A DNA stretch of 39,573 nt from Flammeovirga sp. EKP202 (GTDB lineage Bacteria; Bacteroidota; Bacteroidia; Cytophagales; Flammeovirgaceae): assembly GCF_014534745.1 (NCBI RefSeq), contig NZ_JACVVP010000063.1:1-39573 (forward strand), in the 5' to 3' direction. How positions within the stretch are numbered: position 1 is the first letter of the stretch; each line of letters begins with the position of its first letter. Position numbers and translations under genes: made by a program. Below the pieces are notes generated by a model. That model had not been told where the DNA came from. It did not search any database and saw nothing but the letters and a program-made list of their open reading frames with translations. Positions 27,958-36,507 of this stretch are shown here, piece after piece.

Positions 27958-28353
27958 TTATCGATTCAATTCCATATGATATCCCAAATCGTCTTTTTCG
28001 TACTCTTCAATACTCAGAGGTTGTTTACTTTTGATCAACCGTATGCTATGCGTACTTCTAAAATAACGAACATCAATTAAGGTATCTTTGAACTGGAAAA
28101 TTGAGAATCCCCAATCGTATAAATCATATTTTAAATTTATTGCCTTATCGTATCTCGATATTGAATCCACTACTTTGAAGTATTTTGAAAGGGCTTCATT
28201 ATAGTTTTTAAAAGAGACTTCTTCAATATAATACTGATGATCATTGATTGTGTAATCGAAACTATCTTCCAAATTTCCATACTTAATCCATCTTTCTTTT
28301 TTGAAAAAGACAATCAATAAAAACACCGAAATAAGTATTACAATAAACAACAT
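27958..28353 (-). CDS. Small membrane-anchored protein, function unknown
   Basis: I do not recognise this 131-residue protein. It starts with one hydrophobic helix (residues 1-17, MLFIVILISVFLLIVFF), followed by basic residues, so the soluble part probably faces the cytoplasm or is a lipid-anchored tail. The soluble part is rich in Tyr, Lys and Asp and has no clear catalytic motif. It begins 12 bases after the stop of the SnoaL-like gene and is probably the second gene of that operon. Confidence 0.6.
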   Translation of the reverse strand: MLFIVILISVFLLIVFFKKERWIKYGNLEDSFDYTINDHQYYIEEVSFKNYNEALSKYFKVVDSISRYDKAINLKYDLYDWGFSIFQFKDTLIDVRYFRSTHSIRLIKSKQPLSIEEYEKDDLGYHMELNR

Positions 28354-28365
28354 GACTTTTATAAT

Positions 28366-29223
28366 TTAGAAATTAAATTTCCCGTTTGAATTTTTCGCTT
28401 CCGATTCTGGAAGGATTTCTTGAATAGCATCCCAATGTTCTACGATTTTTCCATCTTCAAGTCTGAAAATATCATAGAATGCTACCTCTTTTTTCATGAA
28501 AACCCCTTCAGAAACAGAAATTACAAAGTTTCCTTCACCAAATAAGGCGTGATTTTTCTTGTAAACCATTGGCATTCCGGCCTTATTCAGTGCCTCAATC
28601 GCTTCACCCAATCCGACTAAACCATCTTTTACATTAGGGTTATGCTGTAAATACTCTTCTGTAGATACATAATCCGTGATTTTTTCAGGGTGCTTTCCGA
28701 ATAAAACATCATCAATGAAATGTTTGACAATTTTTTTATTCGCTTTTGTCTTATCCAAGTCTTTGACTTCAGCTGTACCATCTATTTGAGATCTTCCAGA
28801 AGCTGTTTCAGTGACTTTCTCCTGTAGGTTGTCCCAGTGTTCTACAATCAGACCATCTTCAAATCTAAAGATATCTATTCCGATTTTCGGCCCGAAGAAG
28901 TTGTAATCAGTATGAGCGATTACGAAATCTCCATCTTCAATCACTCTTACCGTGTTCGCCTTTGCTGAACCTTCTGGCAACTGCTGTAATACAGCTCCGA
29001 AACCGGCCAAACCATCTGCTACAGATTGATTATGTTGAATGTATTTGTTAGGGTTGATATAACCCGCAGGTGCTTTATCACCTGTTTCAATGCTTTTTAA
29101 TAATGCTACTACCTTGTCTTTGTTCGATACTTCCATTGTACTAGAGTTTGATGATGAATCTTGAGCTGAGCTTGATAAAAAAGCCATAATTAATACGGCT
29201 AATGAGTATATTTTCTTTGTCAT
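28366..29223 (-). CDS. Exported protein with two tandem SnoaL/NTF2-like domains
   Basis: Protein of 285 residues with a signal peptide (about 1-20, ending SSAQ) and two homologous SnoaL-like halves (about 35-150 and 165-275). Repeated motifs include YIQHNQSVADGLAG versus YLQHNPNVKDGLVG, and DIFRFEDGLIVEHWD versus DIFRLEDGKIVEHWD. Such cone-shaped folds bind small hydrophobic molecules and often act as cyclases or isomerases, but no substrate can be named here. It precedes the small membrane protein in one operon, and an AraC-type regulator gene lies 100 bases upstream in the same direction. Confidence 0.82.
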   Translation of the reverse strand: MTKKIYSLAVLIMAFLSSSAQDSSSNSSTMEVSNKDKVVALLKSIETGDKAPAGYINPNKYIQHNQSVADGLAGFGAVLQQLPEGSAKANTVRVIEDGDFVIAHTDYNFFGPKIGIDIFRFEDGLIVEHWDNLQEKVTETASGRSQIDGTAEVKDLDKTKANKKIVKHFIDDVLFGKHPEKITDYVSTEEYLQHNPNVKDGLVGLGEAIEALNKAGMPMVYKKNHALFGEGNFVISVSEGVFMKKEVAFYDIFRLEDGKIVEHWDAIQEILPESEAKNSNGKFNF

Positions 29224-29323
29224 GGATTACTTTGTTTGTTTAACAAAATCAACATTACAAAGGTGGCGGATGGAGGAAGTTTTATAAAGGTAGATTTACG
29301 CCCTTGAATGATACATTTACGCC

Positions 29324-30193
29324 CTATTGGTTTTGAGCTCTAAATTCAGCCGGTGTAATAGCAGTATGTCTTTTAAAGAATTTGATAAAGTTAGTTGGTT
29401 CATCATACCCTAGCTCATAGGCAATTTCCTTTACCGGTTCTTCCGTATGTACTAAGAGTCTTTTGGCTTCTAAAACTACTCTTTCGTCTATGATCTTTTT
29501 GGGTGACTTGGACAACACTTCAGTAGTTGACTTATTCAACTGTTTTTCTGATAAATTCAATGAATTTGCATACCATTTCACACCTTTTTCTTTTTTGTAA
29601 GACTCTTCTAAGTGTTCTTTAAAGTTGATCACATTGGTCAGATAGAGACTAGGTTCCAATTCTTGTACACCTTGTTCTCGGTATGCTCTTTCTGATTGTA
29701 ATAAGAATAAGTAAAGTAATTTATGAAGGATTTCTTTTTGAGCTTGATCTTTCTTCTTTTCTGCCTCTTGATTCATTTGATGGAAAATTAGCTCTAATGC
29801 CTCTCTATTAATAATGGGTGATAATTTTGCGACGTCATAAAGGTCACTATATAAAATAGAGGTCGTAATATATCTAAAGTCATACTTGGTTTGACAGAAA
29901 AAATCGTTGGTAAAAATGATTGATTTTCCCTCATAATAGCCATTTGCATCGTAGAGATTAACGGAGTTTTGAGCTACAAAAATTAAGGTATTGTCTTCAA
30001 CTTTTATGGGTTTAAAATCTACATAGTGTGTGCCGTGTCCTTTTTCAATCCAAAGAATATGGTAAAATCTAGCACGATGTGAAGTTGTTATTAAATGATT
30101 TTTCTCTTTAAATATTTTTTGAAGATCAACAATTTCAAATTCTAATCCATCCTCATTCTTCCTGAAGTCGTATTTTTTTATTTCTTCTTTCAT
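29324..30193 (-). CDS. AraC-family transcriptional regulator
   Basis: Protein of 289 residues. The N-terminal part (about 20-120, with a FYHILWIEKGHGTHYVDF segment) looks like the cupin sensor of AraC proteins. The C-terminal 100 residues carry two HTH units, ending VKEIAYELGYDEPTNFIKFFKRHTAITPAEFRAQ. An in-frame TTG 6 bases upstream was passed over in favour of the ATG at 30193. It sits just upstream of the SnoaL-like gene on the same strand, so control of that gene is likely. Confidence 0.87.
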   Translation of the reverse strand: MKEEIKKYDFRKNEDGLEFEIVDLQKIFKEKNHLITTSHRARFYHILWIEKGHGTHYVDFKPIKVEDNTLIFVAQNSVNLYDANGYYEGKSIIFTNDFFCQTKYDFRYITTSILYSDLYDVAKLSPIINREALELIFHQMNQEAEKKKDQAQKEILHKLLYLFLLQSERAYREQGVQELEPSLYLTNVINFKEHLEESYKKEKGVKWYANSLNLSEKQLNKSTTEVLSKSPKKIIDERVVLEAKRLLVHTEEPVKEIAYELGYDEPTNFIKFFKRHTAITPAEFRAQNQ

Positions 30194-30363
30194 CCACAAT
30201 CGGGTTATTATTCATACAACAATTTGAAATTTCCAAACTGCACTATGTTAATGGCTATTTTTCGTTAAATTACAGAAAATCAAAATGAAACATTGATGAT
30301 AAATCGATAAATTTAACGTTTCATTTCTAAGCTACCAATTTCGAATTATAATCAGCTGTAACA

Positions 30364-32049
30364 TTGAAATCACTTATAAAGAACTTCAATACGTTTTTTT
30401 TAATAGTATTTACGTCTACTTCCATTTTCGCTAGCACTATCGACAGTTTACAAGAAAAACTTTCAGATACTTTTGAACCTCATCAAAGAGGGGAATTAAT
30501 GCTTCAGTTAGGGAAAAAGTTTATTGCCGTTGACATGGACCGTGCAATAGATTATACCACTGAAGGCATAATGCTTTACGAAGAAAATAAGGATGATCAG
30601 CTTTTGGGCGAATTATACAACCTCAAGGGCAATATTTATCTTTACAAAGGGCAATCTTACAAAGCAAGAGAAGCCTACTTCAATGCCATTCAACAATTTA
30701 GAAAAATCAAAAACAAAGAGTTGGAAGTAAGATCACAAACCAACTTATGTCAGATTTATCAGCAGGAAAAAAATTATCCTAAAGCGTTAGCTGAATATGA
30801 CAAAGCCATCGCTACTGTAAAAGAACTGTCTGAAGATATTCAAAACGATTTACTCCCACACCTCTATCTTAATAAGGGTACACTATATGATGAGCTCAAT
30901 GAACCTGAAAAAGCCATTCACCTCTTCAATCAGGTCATCAGAATGTGTAAAAATGAATCACAATTGATTATGAAAAGTAAAGCTCTGCACAACCTTTCAA
31001 ATCAATATGCCAATCAGAAAAGATATGAAGATGCTTTGGAGGTTTTAGAAGCTTCTTATAAAATCAAACAAGAATTGAATGATGAAAGAGGGGAAATCAA
31101 CTCATTAGTGGCCTTTGCACATATTGCTTCTCAACAAGGTCGTTTTAAAGAAGCCGAAAAGTTTTATTTAAAAGCCATAGAGCAAGCAGATGAGGTGAAC
31201 TCTCCTGTTGACCTCAAAAATGTCTACTACGGTTTATCTACTTTTTTTGAGAAAAATGGACAAACCGAAAAGGCGTTTCAATACTTTAAAGAGTACAAAA
31301 AAGCATCAGATGAGCTCCTTCAACAGCGATACAGCAAAGGAATTGCAGACTTAGAACAGAATCAAATCAAAGCTTTAGAAAAGATTCAGCTGTTGCATGA
31401 AAAAGAAGAACAGCAAACGATTATTATCATTCTTACGTGCCTTTTTATAGGTATTATTTCTATCATTTTGATGGTACTCAGAGTTCAGCGTCTGAAAATG
31501 ATCAACGCAAAGCAAAACGAGGAAAAAGCTAATATTGCGAGAGAGTTAGAAACGGTTGAACATCAATACACACAAGAGCAAAATAAAGTATTGCAGTCTC
31601 AAGTAGAGTTTAAGGACAAAGAATTGACGACAAACATTATGCACTTAATGCAACAAAATGAGTTGATTAATAAGGTCTCTGAAGAATTGCTGAGTATTGA
31701 TTCTGAGTTGGACAGTAATAATAAAAAGAAGATCCGATCGATTGTTTATAACCTCCAAAATGCCAATCAAGGGGAAGTTTGGAAGGAATTAGAATACCGT
31801 TTTGAACAAGTGCACTCCGACTTCTTTGATAAATTGCATCAAAAATTCCCAAGTCTTTCTCCTAATGAAAAGAAGCTTTGTGCATTCCTCAAATTAAACT
31901 TAAGTACCAAAGATATTTCCAACATTACACACCAAAGTGTGAAGTCCATTCAAGTGGCGAGATATCGACTCCGTAGAAAGTTAGAAATCAATAATACCGA
32001 CGTCGATTTTCAAACTTTCTTTGATAATATCTCCTACAACGAAAAATAA
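30364..32049 (+). CDS. TPR-containing membrane regulator with C-terminal HTH
   Basis: Protein of 561 residues. An N-terminal signal sequence (about 1-23) is followed by about seven TPR units (about 35-325, for example KALAEYDKAIATVKEL). Then come one membrane helix (about 350-372, TIIIILTCLFIGIISIILMV), a coiled coil (about 375-430), and a C-terminal HTH resembling LuxR/GerE-type domains (about 500-550, SPNEKKLCAFLKLNLSTKDISNITHQSVKSIQ). This periplasmic-TPR, membrane, cytoplasmic-HTH layout is common in Bacteroidota one-component regulators. The start is TTG; a stop codon lies a few codons upstream in frame and the signal peptide fits, so no ATG alternative is reasonable. The regulated genes are unknown; a DNA methyltransferase gene follows 80 bases later. 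Confidence 0.78.
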   Translation: MKSLIKNFNTFFLIVFTSTSIFASTIDSLQEKLSDTFEPHQRGELMLQLGKKFIAVDMDRAIDYTTEGIMLYEENKDDQLLGELYNLKGNIYLYKGQSYKAREAYFNAIQQFRKIKNKELEVRSQTNLCQIYQQEKNYPKALAEYDKAIATVKELSEDIQNDLLPHLYLNKGTLYDELNEPEKAIHLFNQVIRMCKNESQLIMKSKALHNLSNQYANQKRYEDALEVLEASYKIKQELNDERGEINSLVAFAHIASQQGRFKEAEKFYLKAIEQADEVNSPVDLKNVYYGLSTFFEKNGQTEKAFQYFKEYKKASDELLQQRYSKGIADLEQNQIKALEKIQLLHEKEEQQTIIIILTCLFIGIISIILMVLRVQRLKMINAKQNEEKANIARELETVEHQYTQEQNKVLQSQVEFKDKELTTNIMHLMQQNELINKVSEELLSIDSELDSNNKKKIRSIVYNLQNANQGEVWKELEYRFEQVHSDFFDKLHQKFPSLSPNEKKLCAFLKLNLSTKDISNITHQSVKSIQVARYRLRRKLEINNTDVDFQTFFDNISYNEK

Positions 32050-32129
32050 TTTTCAAACAATTAGTCAGCAGTGTTGATTCATTCATTTGCATCTATTAAT
32101 ATCGTATATCATTTTTTTGAAGGGATAAG

Positions 32130-33107
32130 ATGAAGATAGAGGGATTAAAATTTATAGATCTATTTGCTGGTATTGGTGGTTTTCATAAAGCGTTGACATC
32201 GTTTGGAGCAGAATGTGTTTTTGCTTCTGAATGGGATAAATTTGCCGTAAAAACCTACCAACGCAACTATGGTATCCAACCTCACGGTGATATCACTCAG
32301 ATTGATGAAAAAGATATTCCTACTCATGATATCCTTTGCGCTGGCTTTCCTTGCCAAGCCTTTTCTGTATCAGGCAAACAAAAAGGATTTGAAGATGCCC
32401 GCGGTACTTTATTTTTTGATATCGCGAGAATTGTAAAGTACCATCAACCGAAATTACTCTTTCTGGAAAACGTAAAGAACTTTGAAAAACATGATGGAGG
32501 AAATACCATTCAAGTAGTCATCAAGACCTTAGATGAGCTAGGGTACAATGTCAAATACAAAGTGTTGAATGCATCAGAATTTGGTTTGCCTCAGAACAGA
32601 AAACGAATTTACTTTGTCTGCTTCCGAAAAGATATCACCACCAATGAATTCCACTTTCCTTTACCTCATCAAAAACATGTTAGCCTAAAAGACTTTCTCG
32701 AACAAAAACCTGATGCCAAGATTGTCAACCGCCCTGACATCGACATTTATAAAAAATACAAACCAAAAGAGGACAAAGAGGGAAATATCATTTTACCTAA
32801 CCGCCCCATACAAATCGGAAGAGTGAACAAAGGCGGTCAAGGAGAACGTATCTACGATCCTATCGGTCATGCTATAACGTTATCTGCCTATGGAGGAGGA
32901 GTTGGAGACAAAACAGGTTTATATAAAGTAGGTAATAAAATCAGAAAACTTTCCCCAAGAGAGTGTGCCCGCATTCAAGGTTTCGATGATAATTTTATTA
33001 TTACTTCAGCCCATAATCAGGCTTATAAGCAGTTTGGAAATAGTGTAGCGATTAATGTTTTGAAAGCGATTTTGGGGCAAATTGAAAGGATAAAAGTTAA
33101 TTCTTAA
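32130..33107 (+). CDS. dcm: DNA (cytosine-5-)-methyltransferase
   Basis: Type II-type C5-methyltransferase of 325 residues that transfers methyl from SAM to cytosine in a short DNA site. Motifs are in order: I FIDLFAGIGGFHKAL (about 8-22), IV with GFPCQAFSVSG containing the nucleophilic Cys, VI ENVKNF, VIII QNRKRIYFVCFRK, and X FGNSVAINVLKA at the C-terminus. The variable region between VIII and X holds the target recognition domain; I cannot name its site. No restriction endonuclease is recognisable beside it, so it may be an orphan or its partner may be of an unfamiliar type. A decayed copy of its 3' end lies at 34973-35077. Confidence 0.95.
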   Translation: MKIEGLKFIDLFAGIGGFHKALTSFGAECVFASEWDKFAVKTYQRNYGIQPHGDITQIDEKDIPTHDILCAGFPCQAFSVSGKQKGFEDARGTLFFDIARIVKYHQPKLLFLENVKNFEKHDGGNTIQVVIKTLDELGYNVKYKVLNASEFGLPQNRKRIYFVCFRKDITTNEFHFPLPHQKHVSLKDFLEQKPDAKIVNRPDIDIYKKYKPKEDKEGNIILPNRPIQIGRVNKGGQGERIYDPIGHAITLSAYGGGVGDKTGLYKVGNKIRKLSPRECARIQGFDDNFIITSAHNQAYKQFGNSVAINVLKAILGQIERIKVNS

Positions 33108-33173
33108 GGAATTTACTACAAGTATGGTATATTGAATTATGTTCACTAACTACAACTTGCAAACTATAGAAAA

Positions 33174-33821
33174 GTGAAAGAATTTTATAAAAGAAAGTTT
33201 AAGAATAAAAGCCGATTTGAGTTAGAATTAATCGTTGAACATGCCTCAGATTATGATCCTGAAGCTGTACAAGTCGCAAGATCACTAATCTTGCAAAAAG
33301 AAAATGAACCAAAGCAAACTGAAAAAGATAACGATGATACAAAAGATGAAATTGAACAACTTTTGATTGATAGTAAAGTTTTCATAAAAAACTATAGAAT
33401 AAATAATTTCATTAACTACATCGTATTGATACTCCTTGTGTACTCAACTTCTCTTTTTTTCAATTTCTATAAAGATGAATTAGGGTCTTTTAAAATCGGC
33501 ATATATTACTTTAATCTTATTTGGATTGGCTTATTAATTAATCATTTATTATACATTCTTGAAACCAAAAAAGTCTATACTATTTTCAGCAGACTTGTCA
33601 ATGATTTCTTTTTCATTATTACCATTATAGCATTTTTAATACTTATCGGCAGAGCAAGCATTTCTCCGATAATAGAAGCATTTACTTCTTTAACAGGAGT
33701 TGCTACAACAATTGTACTTATAATGTTAGTTGTAGCCATTGAATGTCTTTTTTCAATCACTTATACCTTTGTTAATTTTTTATGGAAACAAATAGTTTAT
33801 GGCAACAATTACAAAAATTAA
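33174..33821 (+). CDS. Multi-pass membrane protein, function unknown
   Basis: Unrecognised protein of 215 residues. The first 70 residues are charged and include a YDPEAVQVARSLILQKE segment like the small charged N-terminal motif of many Bacteroidota membrane proteins. Four hydrophobic helices follow (about 75-205). The start is GTG; no better start lies nearby. It overlaps the next gene by 23 bases, so the pair is translationally linked. Codon use is more AT-rich than in the housekeeping genes, which fits an accessory region. Confidence 0.6.
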   Translation: MKEFYKRKFKNKSRFELELIVEHASDYDPEAVQVARSLILQKENEPKQTEKDNDDTKDEIEQLLIDSKVFIKNYRINNFINYIVLILLVYSTSLFFNFYKDELGSFKIGIYYFNLIWIGLLINHLLYILETKKVYTIFSRLVNDFFFIITIIAFLILIGRASISPIIEAFTSLTGVATTIVLIMLVVAIECLFSITYTFVNFLWKQIVYGNNYKN

Positions 33822-34761
33822 AATAGGCATTATAGTATTTACATTATCGATAATTCTATCAATTAAACTAATTGCTAATAATTTCTATAAGCCTCATATA
33901 ATCAATGATTGGAAACAACTAGAGTGGTCTAATTTTCAAGGTATTCCAAAACCTTTCTCAATATATACTGCTGCAATAGTTAGTGATATAAAACTTGTAG
34001 AAGACTCAACAAGTGAACATAAATTTTATGCAAAAGCATTTCAAAATGAGACACTTTCATGGTTAAATAAAAATGACACCACCTCTGAAAATTCTGCTTA
34101 CATTCTAAAGCATGAACAATATCATTTTAACATTACAGAGATTTTTGCACGAAATCTAAATCAAGCATTATATAAAGACCTTCCTCTTTCTGAAAGTGAA
34201 ATAATAGACTCATTTAAGGTACATAGAGCAAAATTAATAATGGAACAAGAAAAGTATGATAAGGAAACAGATCATGGGCTAATCATTAGCCAACAAAAAT
34301 ACTGGGAATATAAAATTGATTCAGTTTTATTCCGTCAAACTATCAGTATGCAAGAAGGATTGAAAGGACCTCTTTTTGAAGATTACGAGGTATTATCTGA
34401 TGATGATTTCAAAAATTACAGGTATTATAAATACAATATGGGTTTTAAATTAGGTATTCAATATTTAGGAGAAGCAGACTGGGATATTGACGATAAAATT
34501 ATAACTTTTTTATCATCTGATAATATTGAAATTCATTATTTAGATAGAGAAACTCAAGCTAATAGCCAATTTGGAATACATTCAATATATGTGATGAAAA
34601 AACAACAAACTAAGTATAACTTTCATTCAATCAGAATAGATGATATTGTTTATTCTATTATAACTACATATCCTTACAGCTCTGATTCTACAGGATATGA
34701 AAGAATATCTAAATCATTTTTAAACAGTATTACAATTCATGGTAAGCCATTAATAAATTAA
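33799..34761 (+). CDS. DUF922-like protein with HExxH motif, putative metalloprotease
   Basis: Protein of 320 residues with one N-terminal membrane helix or signal anchor (about 8-26). The following segment, WKQLEWSNFQGIPKPFS, resembles the start of DUF922 domains. His105-Glu106-x-x-His109 (LKHEQYHFNITE) forms an HExxH zinc-binding motif with the expected hydrophobic flanks. DUF922 proteins have been proposed as zinc proteases; that this one cuts peptides is inference. The remaining 200 residues show no known motif. It is coupled to the upstream membrane protein by a 23-base overlap and is followed directly by a terminator. Confidence 0.62.
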   Translation: MATITKIKIGIIVFTLSIILSIKLIANNFYKPHIINDWKQLEWSNFQGIPKPFSIYTAAIVSDIKLVEDSTSEHKFYAKAFQNETLSWLNKNDTTSENSAYILKHEQYHFNITEIFARNLNQALYKDLPLSESEIIDSFKVHRAKLIMEQEKYDKETDHGLIISQQKYWEYKIDSVLFRQTISMQEGLKGPLFEDYEVLSDDDFKNYRYYKYNMGFKLGIQYLGEADWDIDDKIITFLSSDNIEIHYLDRETQANSQFGIHSIYVMKKQQTKYNFHSIRIDDIVYSIITTYPYSSDSTGYERISKSFLNSITIHGKPLIN

Positions 34762-34813
34762 ACACCACCACAAATACCTCAAAAAGATATTCATGATGGT
34801 GTTCATTTTTTTT
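34761..34813 (+). terminator. Terminator of the two-gene unit
   Basis: Arms AACACCA (34761-34767) and TGGTGTT (34797-34803) frame a long loop and are followed by nine T. It overlaps the last base of the upstream gene. Confidence 0.55.
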
Positions 34814-34972
34814 TGTTGACAAAAGCTATAGATTTTGCCTCTTAACTCTTTTCTTACTCGCATTGCTTGATTTCGACTCAATACCGTTATCAGTACATGT
34901 CTATGCCTTTTCAGAACCGAAAGTTGTTAATATCGTTTTGTTATCTTCAAAATTTCTGTTGAATAAAAAGAA
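34814..34972. other. Intergenic stretch with an Arg-rich open frame on the minus strand
   Basis: No confident gene. On the minus strand, frame 34926-34750 is open for 58 codons, with a basic central part (LKRHRHVLITVLSRNQ, RKELRGKIYSF), but it has no early ATG and crosses the terminator. It may be a decayed fragment of a mobile or repeated element. Confidence 0.25.
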
Positions 34973-35077
34973 AGTACCTCTGCTCATAATAAAGCTTACA
35001 AGCGGTTATGGAGTGATGTGGTCATTAATATTTTGAAGGCACTTTTAGAGGGTATTGAAAAGCGTGGTGTAAAATAG
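34973..35077 (+). pseudogene. 3' remnant of a second C5-DNA methyltransferase gene
   Basis: Translation gives TSAHNKAYKR... and VINILKALLEGIEK, then a stop. This aligns without gaps to the C-terminus of the complete methyltransferase (TSAHNQAYKQ, AINVLKAILGQIER): 16 of 28 residues from SAHN to the final EK/ER are identical, and the DNA is similar too. The conserved motif X sequence GNSV is changed to WSDV, and an in-frame stop lies three codons upstream of the aligned part. No upstream methyltransferase motifs are found. The gap between the full gene and this fragment holds the two-gene unit at 33174-34761. Confidence 0.7.
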
Positions 35078-35263
35078 TTGGTTAAAATATTATTATGAAT
35101 TTAGATAAATATTAATCATTATTTGATTGTAGCAAGCTGAAATAAAAATATAGTAAGATTTTATATAAACATTTGATGTAAAGTGCTTTAATTTTTAACA
35201 TTGAAAATAAAATGTTTAATATTGGTAATGCTAAACGATTTTTACAGCTAACTATTTATACAA
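35078..35263. other. AT-rich leader region before the HlyD-like gene
   Basis: Nothing but AT-rich sequence is seen. A 25-codon frame starting at 35212 overlaps the next gene's start and lacks a double-glycine motif. No complete -33/-7 promoter pair was found. Confidence 0.3.
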
Positions 35264-36445
35264 ATGCTATTACCACCAGAACTAATTAAGGTATTATTAC
35301 CTAAGTACTATACTCAACTTAATAAAAAGTCAAGTGTATTATATATTACGATTTTGATTTTTGTGATCTCAGTATTATGTTCATTACCTCTGATTAAGGT
35401 ACCGATCACAGTGCAATCGCTTGGATTGATACGCCCTACCTTAGAAAAGTTTGAGTTAAAATCTCCTTTGACAGAAAAAGTTTCTAAGGTGTTTATCACT
35501 GATAATTCTGAAGTAGAGAAAGGTGAAATAATTTTAACTTTAGATACTACAGAACTCTCTCTCAAAAGAGCTTTTAGCATAAAGCATTTTGATATTCTTA
35601 ATGACCAATATTTAGACTTATTGGATCTCTGTAAAGTTACTAAAAAGGTAAATGCACTTTCTGAAGTGAAATTTTTAAGAACGAGAAACTACCTAAAGAA
35701 GTATGAAGAGTTTTATAATGACATTTTTTTACTTCAAGAAGAAATAGACCTTGCCCAAAAACAGCTTCATCGGAAAACAGCATTATTCCGATCAAAAGCA
35801 ATTCCAGAGAAAGAAGTTGAAGATGCTGAGATTGTTCTTAGAAGAGCTCAGACTAGTTTGACATTGAGGTGGAAGAGGGCACACTCTGAATGGGCTATTG
35901 AATTGGATGATCATAAAATAAAATTGGAAAACCTGAACGCTGAAATTCTACAGCTCAATAAACAAATTTCAAAGCATTATATACGATCAACGGTTTCTGG
36001 GGTACTCCAAAATTTCAATGGGATCCATGAAGGAACAATCGTTTTTTCAAACCAAAGTATTGGTGAAATCACTCCCAAATCAGATCTCATTGCTGAATGT
36101 TATATTTCCCCTAAAGATATTGGCTGGTTAAAAGAAGAAATGAAAGCTATTATGCAGATTGACGCTTATAACTACAATGATTGGGGTACTTTGGAAGGAC
36201 AGATTATGGAAGTGTATCATGATGTTGTAATGATAGATCAGCAACCTGTTTTTAAGGTGAAGTGCAAAATACAGCAAGACTACCTCACTTTATCAAATGG
36301 TTACAAAGGTTATCTTAAAAAAGGAATGACATTACAGGCTAGATTCGTTGTAACAAAAAGAAGTTTATTTGATCTGATATATGATCAAACTGATGACTGG
36401 TTAAACCCCTCAAGAAATCAATTGCATAGTGTAGCTAAAAAGTAA
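35264..36445 (+). CDS. HlyD-family membrane fusion protein
   Basis: Periplasmic adaptor of a type I secretion system, linking the inner-membrane ABC exporter to a TolC-like channel. The 393-residue protein has a short cytoplasmic N-terminus, one membrane helix (about 25-45), then a lipoyl-like half (SLGLIRPTLEKFELKSP, VEKGEIILTLDTTE), a long alpha-helical hairpin (about 110-235), the second lipoyl half (IRSTVSGVLQNFNGIHEG), and a C-terminal beta domain. The order matches adaptors of peptidase-containing exporters. It lies 62 bases upstream of the C39 ABC gene in the same operon. Confidence 0.9.
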   Translation: MLLPPELIKVLLPKYYTQLNKKSSVLYITILIFVISVLCSLPLIKVPITVQSLGLIRPTLEKFELKSPLTEKVSKVFITDNSEVEKGEIILTLDTTELSLKRAFSIKHFDILNDQYLDLLDLCKVTKKVNALSEVKFLRTRNYLKKYEEFYNDIFLLQEEIDLAQKQLHRKTALFRSKAIPEKEVEDAEIVLRRAQTSLTLRWKRAHSEWAIELDDHKIKLENLNAEILQLNKQISKHYIRSTVSGVLQNFNGIHEGTIVFSNQSIGEITPKSDLIAECYISPKDIGWLKEEMKAIMQIDAYNYNDWGTLEGQIMEVYHDVVMIDQQPVFKVKCKIQQDYLTLSNGYKGYLKKGMTLQARFVVTKRSLFDLIYDQTDDWLNPSRNQLHSVAKK

Positions 36446-36507
36446 CTTGTACTTAAGAATTTCTCAAAAACGGACTACCGATTAAAATCAATTAAAAAAT
36501 AAAATTT

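Noticed and set aside
34818-35000. Upstream part of a methyltransferase pseudogene
   Set aside because: Only the last part (from about 34973) aligns; I found no other methyltransferase motif in this stretch.
35212-35289. 25-codon frame before the HlyD gene as a possible exported peptide
   Set aside because: It overlaps the HlyD start codon and has no double-glycine leader or conserved features.
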